Source: Pedosphaera parvula Ellin514 (GTDB taxonomy: Bacteria > Verrucomicrobiota > Verrucomicrobiia > Limisphaerales > Pedosphaeraceae). Taken from it: DNA of 64,000 bases. Where the stretch lies: NCBI RefSeq assembly GCF_000172555.1, contig NZ_ABOX02000042.1, positions 1 through 64,000 on the forward strand. Direction: 5' to 3'. Under the pieces are notes generated by a model. The model ran no database searches, was not told where the DNA came from, and saw only the letters and a list, made by a program, of their open reading frames with translations. Below, piece by piece: positions 27,268 to 36,570 of the stretch. Both the position numbers and the translations under genes were made by a program. The first letter of the stretch is position 1. Every line of letters starts with the position of its first letter.

Positions 27268-28674
27268 TCAATGTAGCACATGACGCTTGATTTGATGGTA
27301 AACGTCAGTCGGGTTCATTTGTCCATTGGCCAACAACTCTGGTTGGGAAGTAATGAAGATCGGATAGTCAGCTGGATTTGACGGTCTGCACCCGTGCGAG
27401 CCTTTCACCAGGGTGGCATCGAGTGGAATCACGTCCATCAACATCCGAAAGCCAAGCTTCTTCTTTAATAACTTGAGCGCAATCTTCAGTTTCACGGCCG
27501 GAATTTTCGGATCGAGAAAGAGTTCAACCGGGTCGTAGCCCGGCTTGCGATGAATGTCCACACAGCGCGCAAAGTCGGGGGCCTTGTTGTCGTCAAACCA
27601 GTAGTAATAGGTGAACCAGGCGTTCTCGTGTGAAACGGCTATGAGATCGCCGGAGCGCGGATGATTGATCCTTCGAGCCTCCTGTTGCTTGCGGTCGAGC
27701 ACGTCGGCCACACCCGGTACTTTTTCGATCACGGCGCGGACCTTGTTTTCGATGGAGGGGTCGTTGAGGTAAATATGCACGGCCTGGTGATCGGCTACGG
27801 CGAACGCTCTGCTGGCACCTGCATCCAGCAACTCGAGGCCAAGCTCCTCCTTAACGGCGAGCCAATTGTTTTCGCGTAAAATCCGGTTGATATGAATGGG
27901 CGTATCGACCGGGGTTATTCCGTATTCTGAAAGCAATATCACGCGAACTGAACGTTGCTCGAAGAATTGGATTAAATCGCCCACAATGGAATCGATCCGC
28001 CGCAGGTCCTCGGTAATCCCCGGATGTTTTGGTCCCAACCGTTGCAAATTGTAATCCAGGTGCGGCAAATAAACGAGGCTCAGCGTGGGAGAATATTTGG
28101 TCTCGATCCATTTGGCGGATTCAGCAATCCAGCGTGAGCAGGCATCCGGTGCGCCTTGTGGAGTTTGCACTCCTGCTCCCGGTCCCCAAAATGTAGGGAA
28201 TGGAAATTCACCGAGATCCTTCTTGATGTCAGGCCTGATGGAAAATGGCCAGGAATAGATGTCGAACACCTTCCGTCCATCGGCCGGATACATGGGCCGT
28301 GGTGTGATGGAGTAATCGGCGGTGGAATACATATTGTACCACCAGAAAAGTTTCGCGCAGGTGAAGCCAGGCTCCAATTCCCGCAGCTCCTCCCAAATTT
28401 TACGCCCGTGAACCAAATGGTTGGACTGTTTCCAAAACTGCACCTCGGCCTGCTCGTGATTGTACCAACCGTTGGCAACGATTCCGTGTTGCGAAGGAGG
28501 CAGTCCAGTCAGGTAGGTGGATTGCGAGGTGCAGGTTACAGCGGGAAATGGAGGAACAATGTTCGCCCTGGCACCTTTGGAAACAAACCGGTTGATGTGT
28601 GGAGTAGTAGGACCGAGAAGTGATTCGGTGAGTCCAACCACGTTAATGACCGCTGTGCGCTTCATGAGTTCCAT
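27268..28674 (-). CDS. alkaline-phosphatase-superfamily phosphodiesterase (EboF-like)
   Basis: About 465 residues (an internal ATG at 28665 starts MKRTAVINVVGL, more like the family). The nucleotide pyrophosphatase/phosphodiesterase fold shows as VVGLTESLLG, the nucleophile region PPFPAVTCTSQSTYLTGLPP (TCTS carries the expected Thr), the metal ligands HGIVANGW, LPHLDYNLQR, LLSEYGITPV, GSHGCRPS and HQAVHIYL. It would cleave phosphodiester or pyrophosphate bonds in an unidentified small molecule. The gene upstream is a 3-dehydroquinate-synthase-like enzyme. These two correspond to EboF and EboD of the ebo cluster; this is established family knowledge applied by resemblance, and the remaining ebo genes are not in the window. 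Confidence 0.85.
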   Translation of the reverse strand: MELMKRTAVINVVGLTESLLGPTTPHINRFVSKGARANIVPPFPAVTCTSQSTYLTGLPPSQHGIVANGWYNHEQAEVQFWKQSNHLVHGRKIWEELRELEPGFTCAKLFWWYNMYSTADYSITPRPMYPADGRKVFDIYSWPFSIRPDIKKDLGEFPFPTFWGPGAGVQTPQGAPDACSRWIAESAKWIETKYSPTLSLVYLPHLDYNLQRLGPKHPGITEDLRRIDSIVGDLIQFFEQRSVRVILLSEYGITPVDTPIHINRILRENNWLAVKEELGLELLDAGASRAFAVADHQAVHIYLNDPSIENKVRAVIEKVPGVADVLDRKQQEARRINHPRSGDLIAVSHENAWFTYYYWFDDNKAPDFARCVDIHRKPGYDPVELFLDPKIPAVKLKIALKLLKKKLGFRMLMDVIPLDATLVKGSHGCRPSNPADYPIFITSQPELLANGQMNPTDVYHQIKRHVLH

Positions 28675-28766
28675 TTATCCACGGACGGGCACAAATAAGC
28701 ACGGAGGAAATAAACAAGCAAGCCGGCCAACGAAGAAAATTCCAACTTCCAATCGAAATTAAAAAC

Positions 28767-29957
28767 TCAGCCAAAGGCCGGAACAATCTTTGCGCGACGG
28801 TTATGCCGATCCTGAAGCTCGAATATCGATTCGACGATTTTAGGCAATACCATGTCATGCACTTCAAAGCCGGAGCCCAACCCGTTTAACAAGGTGATCG
28901 TGAGTTCACCACCCAAATGTTCACGGAATTCCTCGAGCCCTTTCAGCACCAAAAGTGAATGATCGGAATCCACGTGCAGCAACTCGTTCGCGTATAACTC
29001 ATATCCCAGTGTCTCGAGGAGTTTCAAAATTCTCTCGGTCGAGGCTGAATCGATAAAACCCATTTTGCGGGAATAGACGACATCCAGCGCAATACCGACG
29101 GCCACCGCCTCGCCATGCCGTATTTTATATTCTGAAAGTTGCTCCAGCTTGTGCGCTGCCCAATGTCCGAAGTCGAGCGGGCGGGCTGATCCGAACTCAA
29201 ACGGGTCGCCCGAACTGGCAATATGATTCAAATGCAGCTCGGCGCAACGACGAATCAAGTGATGCATCGCCATCGGCTGAAATTGAGCCAGCAGACCGGC
29301 ATCACGCTCGATTTCTTCAAAAAACCCTTTGTCCCGGATCAACGCAACTTTGATTGCTTCCACATAGCCCGCGCGTTTATCGCGGTCCGTAAGCGACAAC
29401 AGCATGTCGAAATCATTGACCACCGCATAGGGCGGAGTGAAAGTGCCAATAAAATTCTTTTTACCGAAGGCGTTGATTCCATTTTTAACCCCCACACCGG
29501 AATCAGCCTGGCTCAAGGTCGTGGTCGGAATACGGATATGCCGAACTCCGCGATGCGCGGTCGAGGCAGCCAATCCCACCATGTCCAATAAAGCCCCTCC
29601 CCCAATTGCGATCAGATAAGAATGACGGTCGATGTGATAGCGATCGATGTGAGAGTGAATTTCGGAAACATGGAAATAGGAGTTCTTGGTTCGCTCGCCG
29701 CCTTCAATGATCATTGGCGGACAGACCAGCTTTAAGCGTTTGGATGCCGTGGAAAAGTAAGATTCAATCTCCTGAACCAATTCCGGCCGGGACTGAGACA
29801 GCGCCTCATCAATTACGACCAGCACACCATGCACCCGCTCATTTTTGTCGCGAGTTAAAACTTCCTGAAGGAGCGGGTTGGCCGGAGCAAAGACCTTCTG
29901 CGTGAAAAACACGCGCAGATCAAACCCGACCTGAATTGTCCGATGAATCATCGACAT
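28767..29957 (-). CDS. 3-dehydroquinate synthase-like sugar phosphate cyclase (EboD-like)
   Basis: A 396-residue enzyme with the dehydroquinate-synthase fold. The NAD-binding GGGALLDMVG, the substrate motif PTTTLSQADSGVG, the zinc ligand in GYVEAIKVALI and the histidines of DFGHWAAHKLE and RHGEAVAVG are present. AroB is usually about 360 residues; the longer N-terminus (about 40 residues before the Rossmann part) and the position next to an EboF-like gene favour EboD over the shikimate enzyme. The ebo cluster is linked to export or modification of small molecules such as scytonemin, but the EboD substrate is not firmly known. Transcription starts leftward from the 228-base region shared with asd. 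Confidence 0.82.
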   Translation of the reverse strand: MSMIHRTIQVGFDLRVFFTQKVFAPANPLLQEVLTRDKNERVHGVLVVIDEALSQSRPELVQEIESYFSTASKRLKLVCPPMIIEGGERTKNSYFHVSEIHSHIDRYHIDRHSYLIAIGGGALLDMVGLAASTAHRGVRHIRIPTTTLSQADSGVGVKNGINAFGKKNFIGTFTPPYAVVNDFDMLLSLTDRDKRAGYVEAIKVALIRDKGFFEEIERDAGLLAQFQPMAMHHLIRRCAELHLNHIASSGDPFEFGSARPLDFGHWAAHKLEQLSEYKIRHGEAVAVGIALDVVYSRKMGFIDSASTERILKLLETLGYELYANELLHVDSDHSLLVLKGLEEFREHLGGELTITLLNGLGSGFEVHDMVLPKIVESIFELQDRHNRRAKIVPAFG

Positions 29958-30185
29958 TACCTTATTCTGTGGGATTGGACGCTTCGATTCGAGATTTATT
30001 TAATCAAAAAGTGGTGGTGGCCCATCCCAACATCCTTTCGCCGGCGAACTCGGGTTGAATACCGATGATCAACACTTTGGATTTTTATAGGCTGTTCTTA
30101 AGGAATTCGTTTTAAAAATACGTAACGGTGGACGATATTTTAGGGATGACTTTCAGGTGGTTTATTGGTATATTCGCCCGCTTTT

Positions 30186-31190
30186 ATGAATCGTAATCCG
30201 CATGTAGCAATAGTCGGTGCGACGGGTGCCGTCGGCATCGAAATGATTAAGACACTGGAAAAACGTAATTTTCCCGTGGGCAAGTTGACTTTGCTGGCTT
30301 CCGCCCGTTCGGTTGGCAAAAAGCTTAAACTCAAGGAGCAGGAGATTACGGTTCAAGAGCTGACTAAAGATTCTTTCAAGGGGATTGATATCGCTCTGTT
30401 CAGTGCAGGTGGCAGCATCTCGAAGGAATTCGCCCCGGCTGCAGTCAAAGCTGGCTGTGTCGTTGTCGATAACTCCAGCTATTTCCGCATGGATGACACC
30501 GTTCCCCTGGTTGTTCCGGAAATCAATGGAGCTGATGTTAAAAAGCACAAAGGCATCATCGCCAATCCGAACTGCACGACCGCCATCACTTTGATGGCAT
30601 TGTATCCACTGCATCAGGCATTTAATGTAAAACGTATTTTTGCATCCAGTTACCAGGCCGTTTCCGGCACTGGCGCCAAGGCGATTGAAGAATTGGAGCG
30701 GCAGGTTGGGCAGATCGTCGCCGGCAAAACGGTCACGAAAGAAGTTTACCCACATCAGATTGCTTTCAACGTACTGCCCCATGTGGATTCCTTCCTACCG
30801 ACAGGTTATACCAAGGAAGAGATGAAGATGGAAAATGAAGGTCGCAAGATCATGCATCATGCCTCCTTCCGCGCCAGTGTCACCTGCGTACGCGTGCCGG
30901 TTTATCGCGCTCATTCCATTGCTGTCAGTGCCGAATTTGAGAAGCCTGTCTCTGTGGAGAGTGCCCGACTGGTTCTGTCCAAGGCTCCCGGCCTGGACCT
31001 TGTGGATGCTCCCGAAAAAGCTGAATACCCGCTGCCGCTCTACGTGGCTGAGAAGTATAACTGCCAGGTCGGTCGACTCCGCATGGATTGCGCGCTCGAC
31101 AACGGTCTTTGCTTCTGGGTGGCCGGCGATCAACTGCTCAAGGGCGCTGCGCTCAATGCGGTGCAGATTGCTGAAGAGCTGATCAAATAA
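30186..31190 (+). CDS. asd: aspartate-semialdehyde dehydrogenase
   Basis: About 334 residues from the ATG at 30186 (MNRNPHVAIVGATGAVG); an upstream TTG at 30165 is rejected. It has an NADP-binding GATGAVG, the active-site Cys in NPNCTTAI, the catalytic Q in YQAVSGTGA, and the C-terminal CQVGRLRMDCALD. It reduces aspartyl phosphate to aspartate semialdehyde in the lysine/threonine/methionine and cell-wall diaminopimelate pathway. The length is normal. It is divergently placed from the ebo-like operon. Confidence 0.96.
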   Translation: MNRNPHVAIVGATGAVGIEMIKTLEKRNFPVGKLTLLASARSVGKKLKLKEQEITVQELTKDSFKGIDIALFSAGGSISKEFAPAAVKAGCVVVDNSSYFRMDDTVPLVVPEINGADVKKHKGIIANPNCTTAITLMALYPLHQAFNVKRIFASSYQAVSGTGAKAIEELERQVGQIVAGKTVTKEVYPHQIAFNVLPHVDSFLPTGYTKEEMKMENEGRKIMHHASFRASVTCVRVPVYRAHSIAVSAEFEKPVSVESARLVLSKAPGLDLVDAPEKAEYPLPLYVAEKYNCQVGRLRMDCALDNGLCFWVAGDQLLKGAALNAVQIAEELIK

Positions 31191-31271
31191 AGTCGATAGT
31201 CCCTGCCGTCTCAACAACGGTGCGAAATCAAGTTGCCTTTGGTTTAGCCATTGGTAATTGTATAGCGCTAC

Positions 31272-33041
31272 ATGTCTTCGACTCCGCCAGGCTACGCAAA
31301 TGAACGGCGAATGCGAACTCGTCTTTTCCTGATCTTGTTCCTGTTGGTTTGCGCGGTGTTTTATCCCGTACTGAGTGCCGAATTCCTGCCCTGGGACGAT
31401 GATGCCAATATCTACCTCAATCCACATCTCACCGGCCTGGGCTTGGATCAGCTGAAGTGGATTTCTACGGACACTACTTACGTCTGGCGCTATCAACCAC
31501 TCTGTTGGTTTACCTGGTCGGCAATAAAGGCGTGCTTTGGCCTTAAACCCTTTTACTTCCACCTGATAGTTTTGCTTTTTCATGCCGCCAATACTGGCCT
31601 GGTTTTTTTGCTGATCCATAAGCTGCTTTTGCTGGCCAGAAATGTTGCCAGGGAAACGGCGCCGCCTCAATTTGCGATCTGTGCTGCACTTGGCGCCGCC
31701 TTCTGGGGAGTCCATCCGTTGCGAGTTGAAAGTACCGCCTGGGCGGTAGAGTTAGCTTATGTACAGCCGCTTTTTTTCTTTCTCCTTTCCATATTTTCTT
31801 ATCTGCGGGCAGCCGAGGTGAAGAACCCGAAACTGTACGTGGGTTTAAGCATGCTTCTCTTTATCATTTCCTTGATGAGTTTCCCTCTCGCTCTGGGCGG
31901 TTTTGTCGTTTTTTGGGGGCTCAACTTTTTTCCTTTGCGACGGTTGGAATTAGATCCTGCCCGTTGGTTGTCCAGGGAGGCATTCAAAGTCTGGGCGGAG
32001 CAATTCGTGTTCCTGGCGATTGCGGTCTTTTTTGGTTGGTTAAACCTCCGTATTCGATCCCATCCTGCCAGCACCATGTGGAGCAATCCCGCAAGTCTGG
32101 CGGAATTTGGGTTTGCCTCCAGGGTAATGCAAGGATTCTTCATCTGGGCTTATTACATTTGGAAACCTTTTCTGCCTTTTAATCTTACTCCGGTCCCGAT
32201 TCAACTGCTTGAATTCAAGCCCCTCGACCTGCCATTCCTATTGAGTGCGATCCTGGTGGTGGGGTTAAGTTTGATTTTGTTTTTGCGACGCCGCCTCTGG
32301 CCCGGGATTTTCGTAATATGGATCTGTTATTTAGCGCTCCTGGTTCCAGTGTTGGGCATTTCTGAGCATCCTCACTACCCTTCTGACCGTTACAGTCTGG
32401 TCGTGAGCATTGGCTGGTCTATTTTGCTCTCAGCTTTGTTGGCCAAACTCTGGGCACATCTTCGTTTACGCCAGCTTTTACTTGGTGCATCGACAGTTAC
32501 CCTTCTGCTCTTTGCCTCCATGAGCTATCAGCAAACCTTTATGTGGCAGACAAGCGTCGGATTTTTCCAGGCAATTCTACGCCCGTGGAAGGACGAACCG
32601 AAACTTGCCAGTGCGCGGCTTAACCTGCAGATGCGTCTGGCCCAGGCACATGTGGATCATGGCCAGTTCACCAACGCAGTTGAAGTACTAAGAGAGGCTA
32701 TCCAAATTAAACCCGCCTTTGCAGAGGGGCATCATCAACTCGGCAACGCCCTTAAGGAAACCGGCGATCTGGATGGAGCCAGCGCCTCCTATGCCGAAGC
32801 CATGCGCCTCGCCCCCGATCTTATGCCCTCGCTGAATGACCTGGGTGTGGCATACGCTCAATTGGGAAAGCTGGACCAGGCGATGGCCCAGTTTTCAAAA
32901 GTCATGCAACGTGAGCCGGAAAATGCGTCTGCCATAAAGAATATGGCCATCGCTTTGCAAATGAAGGGAAGGACTAATGAAGCTGAAGTGTACCTGATCC
33001 GCTTAAAGACACTCCCAAGCCATCCTTCCGGGTTGCAATAG
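31272..33041 (+). CDS. multi-pass membrane protein with C-terminal TPR repeats
   Basis: A 589-residue protein. Its first 430 residues form about 10 hydrophobic segments. The lumenal DDDANIYLNPHLTGL and WRYQPLCWFTW motif and HAANTGLVFLLIHKLLL are typical of GT-C-like or O-mannosyl-transferase-like proteins found in Verrucomicrobiota and delta-proteobacteria. The last 150 residues are three to four TPR repeats (VDHGQFTNAVEVLREAIQIK, GDLDGASASYAEAMRLAP, GKLDQAMAQFSKVMQREP). TPR-tailed GT-C proteins are probable glycan- or protein-glycosylation enzymes, but the substrate is unknown. It converges on the methyltransferase gene, with 28 bases between them. Confidence 0.8.
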   Translation: MSSTPPGYANERRMRTRLFLILFLLVCAVFYPVLSAEFLPWDDDANIYLNPHLTGLGLDQLKWISTDTTYVWRYQPLCWFTWSAIKACFGLKPFYFHLIVLLFHAANTGLVFLLIHKLLLLARNVARETAPPQFAICAALGAAFWGVHPLRVESTAWAVELAYVQPLFFFLLSIFSYLRAAEVKNPKLYVGLSMLLFIISLMSFPLALGGFVVFWGLNFFPLRRLELDPARWLSREAFKVWAEQFVFLAIAVFFGWLNLRIRSHPASTMWSNPASLAEFGFASRVMQGFFIWAYYIWKPFLPFNLTPVPIQLLEFKPLDLPFLLSAILVVGLSLILFLRRRLWPGIFVIWICYLALLVPVLGISEHPHYPSDRYSLVVSIGWSILLSALLAKLWAHLRLRQLLLGASTVTLLLFASMSYQQTFMWQTSVGFFQAILRPWKDEPKLASARLNLQMRLAQAHVDHGQFTNAVEVLREAIQIKPAFAEGHHQLGNALKETGDLDGASASYAEAMRLAPDLMPSLNDLGVAYAQLGKLDQAMAQFSKVMQREPENASAIKNMAIALQMKGRTNEAEVYLIRLKTLPSHPSGLQ

Positions 33042-33069
33042 ATATTGACTGGGAAATTGTCGGTGCACC

Positions 33070-33807
33070 CTATCTCGGGGACAATCCAACAAGACATCTG
33101 CCGCCGAAAAGCCTCGGCCAATGCGAAAGAGCACCATCCAAAAGCTCAGTGAACTCGAAGCAACTGGCAGGATAAAGTGCGGGCTTGCTGTAGCCACCCG
33201 AAAGCAGGTAGCCAAAACTACTAAACGCCTGGGCGTGGAAGACGTTCCATTGCTCCGGCCAGCTTGGAGTTTCCTTGCGGAAGAACAGCCTGGTGGCATT
33301 CCCTTGCGCCGCATAATAATCGCGCGGCGGTGGAAATGAATGATCGAAGTTTATCCTTTCGTTCAACGCCACCGGTTCATGATGCAACAAACCATACACA
33401 GGATGGCTGCTCCAACTGATGAATGGCTCGAATAAAATCAGCCGGCCATTGGGCTTCAACACACGCTTCGCCTTTGCCAAGAATGCGTTCGGCGCTTCGA
33501 GATGATGAAAGACATCGAACAACACCAGGTGTGAGAGACTTTCGTTTTTGAAGGGCAGGTCATAGCCATCGCACACGATGTCGAGCCAGGGATTTGCGAA
33601 CAGGTCCGTGCTGATGGCTTCGGGTAAATGCTGTTTTAAATTGCCGATGCCTGAACCGATTTCAATTATTCGTCCGGGCATTTGCCGATCGATTAACGCA
33701 ATGATTTGTTGGTAGAACCCGGCGTAAATTTGCTGCAACAATGGTTTGGCTTTCCAGGCGCGCAGGTTTTTCTGAATCTCAAGCTGATGTTGCTCCAGCG
33801 GAATCAT
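33070..33807 (-). CDS. class I SAM-dependent methyltransferase
   Basis: About 245 residues from the ATG at 33807 (MIPLEQHQLEIQ), whose first bases form an ATGA overlap with the stop codon of the upstream gene; the longer frame from 33861 is rejected. The SAM-binding motif I is RIIEIGSGIGNLKQH, followed by the acidic residue of motif II and the LVLFDVFHHL motif. It belongs to the Methyltransf_11 group with a wide range of small-molecule substrates. Coupled translation with the upstream methyltransferase-glycosyltransferase gene suggests both act in the same surface-glycan or lipid pathway. Confidence 0.85.
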   Translation of the reverse strand: MIPLEQHQLEIQKNLRAWKAKPLLQQIYAGFYQQIIALIDRQMPGRIIEIGSGIGNLKQHLPEAISTDLFANPWLDIVCDGYDLPFKNESLSHLVLFDVFHHLEAPNAFLAKAKRVLKPNGRLILFEPFISWSSHPVYGLLHHEPVALNERINFDHSFPPPRDYYAAQGNATRLFFRKETPSWPEQWNVFHAQAFSSFGYLLSGGYSKPALYPASCFEFTELLDGALSHWPRLFGGRCLVGLSPR

Positions 33808-35198
33808 TTTAAAAACTTCATGCGGCGGGCGGCAAACATTACCATCCGGAGCAGCAACCAACCGTGGCTCCAGCGATGAATGTTCGTCTCACCATAGGTG
33901 CGTGCACGATAGCGAATCGGCAGGTCGACCATGCGCAGATTTAGTTTCGCGGCGCCAAAAATCAAATCAAAATCCCCGAAAGGATCAAAGTCACCAAAGT
34001 AGGAACGGTTCTTCGCAATCAGCTCATAATCCGAACGGAATAGAACCTTGGTCCCACAGAGGGTGTCCTTGATATTTTGGCCCAGGAGCCAGCTGAAAGT
34101 AAGACCGAAGGCTTTATTTGCCAGCATATTCAGGAACTGCATCGCTTCGTCCTCCATGGGATACACCAGGCGCACTCCATTCACAAATTCTGCCGTCCCT
34201 GATCGCGCCGCCTCGTAAAACTTTGGCAATTCCTCGGGTGGCATCGTCAAATCAGCATCCAAAATAAATAGAATATCACCAGTCGCGGCAGCGAATGCTT
34301 CGCGCACTGCCCCGCCCTTGCCTTTGGTCTGCTGTTTAAGAACCTTGATTTCCCGCTGTGGATATTTGACGGCAACGCGCTGAATTTCCTCCCAGGTGTT
34401 GTCCTTGGAATGGCCTTCGATGAAAATAATCTCAGTCCCCAATCCCATCTCAGGAGTTCTTTGCACTGCCGCCTCAATATTTCCTGCCTCATTTCGAGCG
34501 GGAATTACGACAGAACATTTGTATTGCGGTCGGGAATCGGGTTGTGATTTCAGACGCGCAACAACAACGACGGTGACACAAAAATGTGGAAGAAACGGAG
34601 CAATCCAGCGATTTATCAGCGGCGCAACCAACGGCGTTCCCGCCGGCCAAAGCAACCGGGTCTCGGTCCTGATGCCCTCCCAACCTGCCAGATGCAGTAG
34701 GTTGGTCATGTCATCCAGTGAAAGCCAGTTCTGCAACAGGGTTGGAGCCTTGGCTCCCATTTTTTCCGCACCACCCAGAATTGGTCGCCAGAGATTGTTG
34801 AAGAAGTTGAGCACCAGTCGCGTGCCTGAATGCGAAACTTTTTTTAAATGCTCCAGCACACCTTGCACGTCAGGCAAATCATTCACCAGATCGGAGAGAA
34901 TGATGTAATCAAACTTTTCAGTGCTCGAAAATTCCGCCGCATCGGCAACCTTGAATTCCAGGTCCGGATGGCGTTCCCGGGCAAGCTTTACCATCCCTTC
35001 ACTAAAGTCTATTCCCACACCTTTGGACGGCTTGACTGCTGCGAGCAAATCACCAACCCCGCAACCCACCTCCAAAACCCGCAGACCTGGAGGAACTAAA
35101 AATCCATAATGGTTGCGAAGCGATTGTTGATAATAGCGATTCGTTTCCCGCAAACGACAGGGCGCCCGCTGCTCATAGAACGCTCGACGGTCAATCAT
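33804..35198 (-). CDS. fusion of SAM methyltransferase and GT2 glycosyltransferase
   Basis: A 464-residue two-domain protein. Residues 1-190: class I methyltransferase with RVLEVGCGVGDLLAA (motif I) and IDFSEGMVKLA. Residues 215-460: family-2 glycosyltransferase with SVVIPARNEAGNIEAAV, the metal/nucleotide DADLTMPPEEL (DxD-like) and GETNIHRWSHGWLLLRM. This order, methyltransferase then glycosyltransferase in one chain, is an uncommon fusion of functions that are usually separate genes. It could methylate and transfer sugars in a surface polymer, but the order of reactions cannot be read. It overlaps the downstream methyltransferase by 4 bases. Confidence 0.83.
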   Translation of the reverse strand: MIDRRAFYEQRAPCRLRETNRYYQQSLRNHYGFLVPPGLRVLEVGCGVGDLLAAVKPSKGVGIDFSEGMVKLARERHPDLEFKVADAAEFSSTEKFDYIILSDLVNDLPDVQGVLEHLKKVSHSGTRLVLNFFNNLWRPILGGAEKMGAKAPTLLQNWLSLDDMTNLLHLAGWEGIRTETRLLWPAGTPLVAPLINRWIAPFLPHFCVTVVVVARLKSQPDSRPQYKCSVVIPARNEAGNIEAAVQRTPEMGLGTEIIFIEGHSKDNTWEEIQRVAVKYPQREIKVLKQQTKGKGGAVREAFAAATGDILFILDADLTMPPEELPKFYEAARSGTAEFVNGVRLVYPMEDEAMQFLNMLANKAFGLTFSWLLGQNIKDTLCGTKVLFRSDYELIAKNRSYFGDFDPFGDFDLIFGAAKLNLRMVDLPIRYRARTYGETNIHRWSHGWLLLRMVMFAARRMKFLK

Positions 35199-35250
35199 TC
35201 GCTATGCTGGTAATGGAAAAACCGGATTCTGGCGAGCGCAAATGCCATGC

Positions 35251-36489
35251 TTAACGACGCCGACGCTTGGCTGGCCCGAAATAATATCCGCCACTCAAGC
35301 GCACTCCTTTAACCTTGCGCTCGTAACCCTGCGGTTGACCTGGTTTCCCTTCCTCGAACAGTGCGGTGTACTTATAGTTGAAATTCTCGAGCTTGATCCG
35401 TTCCACCTTCTTGCCGATAAAGCGCTCGATGGATTGCACGTGTTGCGAATCCTCCGCCACCATCAGCGTAAACGCATCACCAGTGGCTGCAGCACGCCCG
35501 GTACGGCCAATGCGGTGAATGTAATCCTCGGGATGTTGCGGAACGTCGTAATTAATCACGTGACTCACGTCGGCGATATCCAAACCGCGTGCGGCAATAT
35601 CCGTCGCCACCAACACCTCAAACCGCCCGTTGCGAAAACCCTTCAACGCATCTTCGCGCTCGCGTTGCGTGCGATTCGAATGCAGCACCGCCACCGCGTG
35701 ATTATTTCGTTTTAACAAAATCGCAATTCGATCAGCCCGATGTTTGGTGCGGCAAAAAACAATCACCGAATCGTAATTCACCCGTTCCAACAATTCCCTG
35801 AGCAAATCGCTCTTTTGATCCTCCGCCACCGGATAGATCACATGCTTCACCGTTTCGGCGGGTGAACGTCGCGCACCGATCTCAATCGTCTGCGGATTCT
35901 TCATCGCCCATTTGATGAGTGTTTCAATTTGCGGTGGGACAGTCGCGGAAAAAAGCGAGGTGTGCCGATCACGCGGGCATTTGTCGACGATGCGGCGAAC
36001 ATCCGGAAGAAAACCCATGTCCAGCATGCGGTCCGCTTCGTCCAAAACCAAATATTTGATCTGGTCGAATTTGCATGTCCCGCGCTCCAAATGATCCAGC
36101 AAACGTCCAGGCGTGGCGATGATGATATCCACCCCGGCTTTCAAAGCATCCATCTGGCGGCCATAGCCAACCCCGCCGTATAACACTGCGGCACGGAGAT
36201 TGGTGAACCGCGCAAAATCGCGAATGGCCGTCTCCACCTGGGCAGCCAACTCACGGGTCGGTTCCAGAATCAAAAGCCTCGGGCGGGGCTGATGGCTTTC
36301 GAGTTTTGAGAGAATCGGCAAGGCGAACGCGGCTGTTTTGCCGGTGCCGGTTTGGGCACTGCCAATGACATCCTGTCCGGAAAGGATCAGCGGAATTGCA
36401 CGAAGCTGAATTGGTGTAGGCTCAACATACCCCATGGCCTTAACCCCATCGACCATCGTCTGCGAAAGACCCAAATTACTAAAAGCCAT
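35251..36489 (-). CDS. rhlE: DEAD-box RNA helicase, RhlE type
   Basis: A 412-residue helicase. It has the Q motif (GYVEPTPIQLRAIP), AQTGTGKT (Walker A), the PTRELA motif, VLDEADRMLDMGF (DEAD), SAT, and HRIGRTGRA (motif VI). The tail is short and basic (PAKRRRR). Members unwind RNA during ribosome assembly and cold adaptation. The neighbouring gene on the same strand encodes an RGG-rich protein, itself a probable RNA binder; this could reflect a shared role in RNA handling, but the evidence is only proximity. Confidence 0.95.
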   Translation of the reverse strand: MAFSNLGLSQTMVDGVKAMGYVEPTPIQLRAIPLILSGQDVIGSAQTGTGKTAAFALPILSKLESHQPRPRLLILEPTRELAAQVETAIRDFARFTNLRAAVLYGGVGYGRQMDALKAGVDIIIATPGRLLDHLERGTCKFDQIKYLVLDEADRMLDMGFLPDVRRIVDKCPRDRHTSLFSATVPPQIETLIKWAMKNPQTIEIGARRSPAETVKHVIYPVAEDQKSDLLRELLERVNYDSVIVFCRTKHRADRIAILLKRNNHAVAVLHSNRTQREREDALKGFRNGRFEVLVATDIAARGLDIADVSHVINYDVPQHPEDYIHRIGRTGRAAATGDAFTLMVAEDSQHVQSIERFIGKKVERIKLENFNYKYTALFEEGKPGQPQGYERKVKGVRLSGGYYFGPAKRRRR

Positions 36490-36570
36490 ACGTCAAATTA
36501 GCACCGAAACTTCCCAAGGGAAGTCAATTAACTCAGTTAAACTCCTGCCACCCAGCCCAATCCGCTCCAT

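Noticed and set aside
28767-29957. Assigning the cyclase as shikimate-pathway AroB
   Set aside because: Longer N-terminus and EboF-like neighbour; AroB remains possible but less likely.
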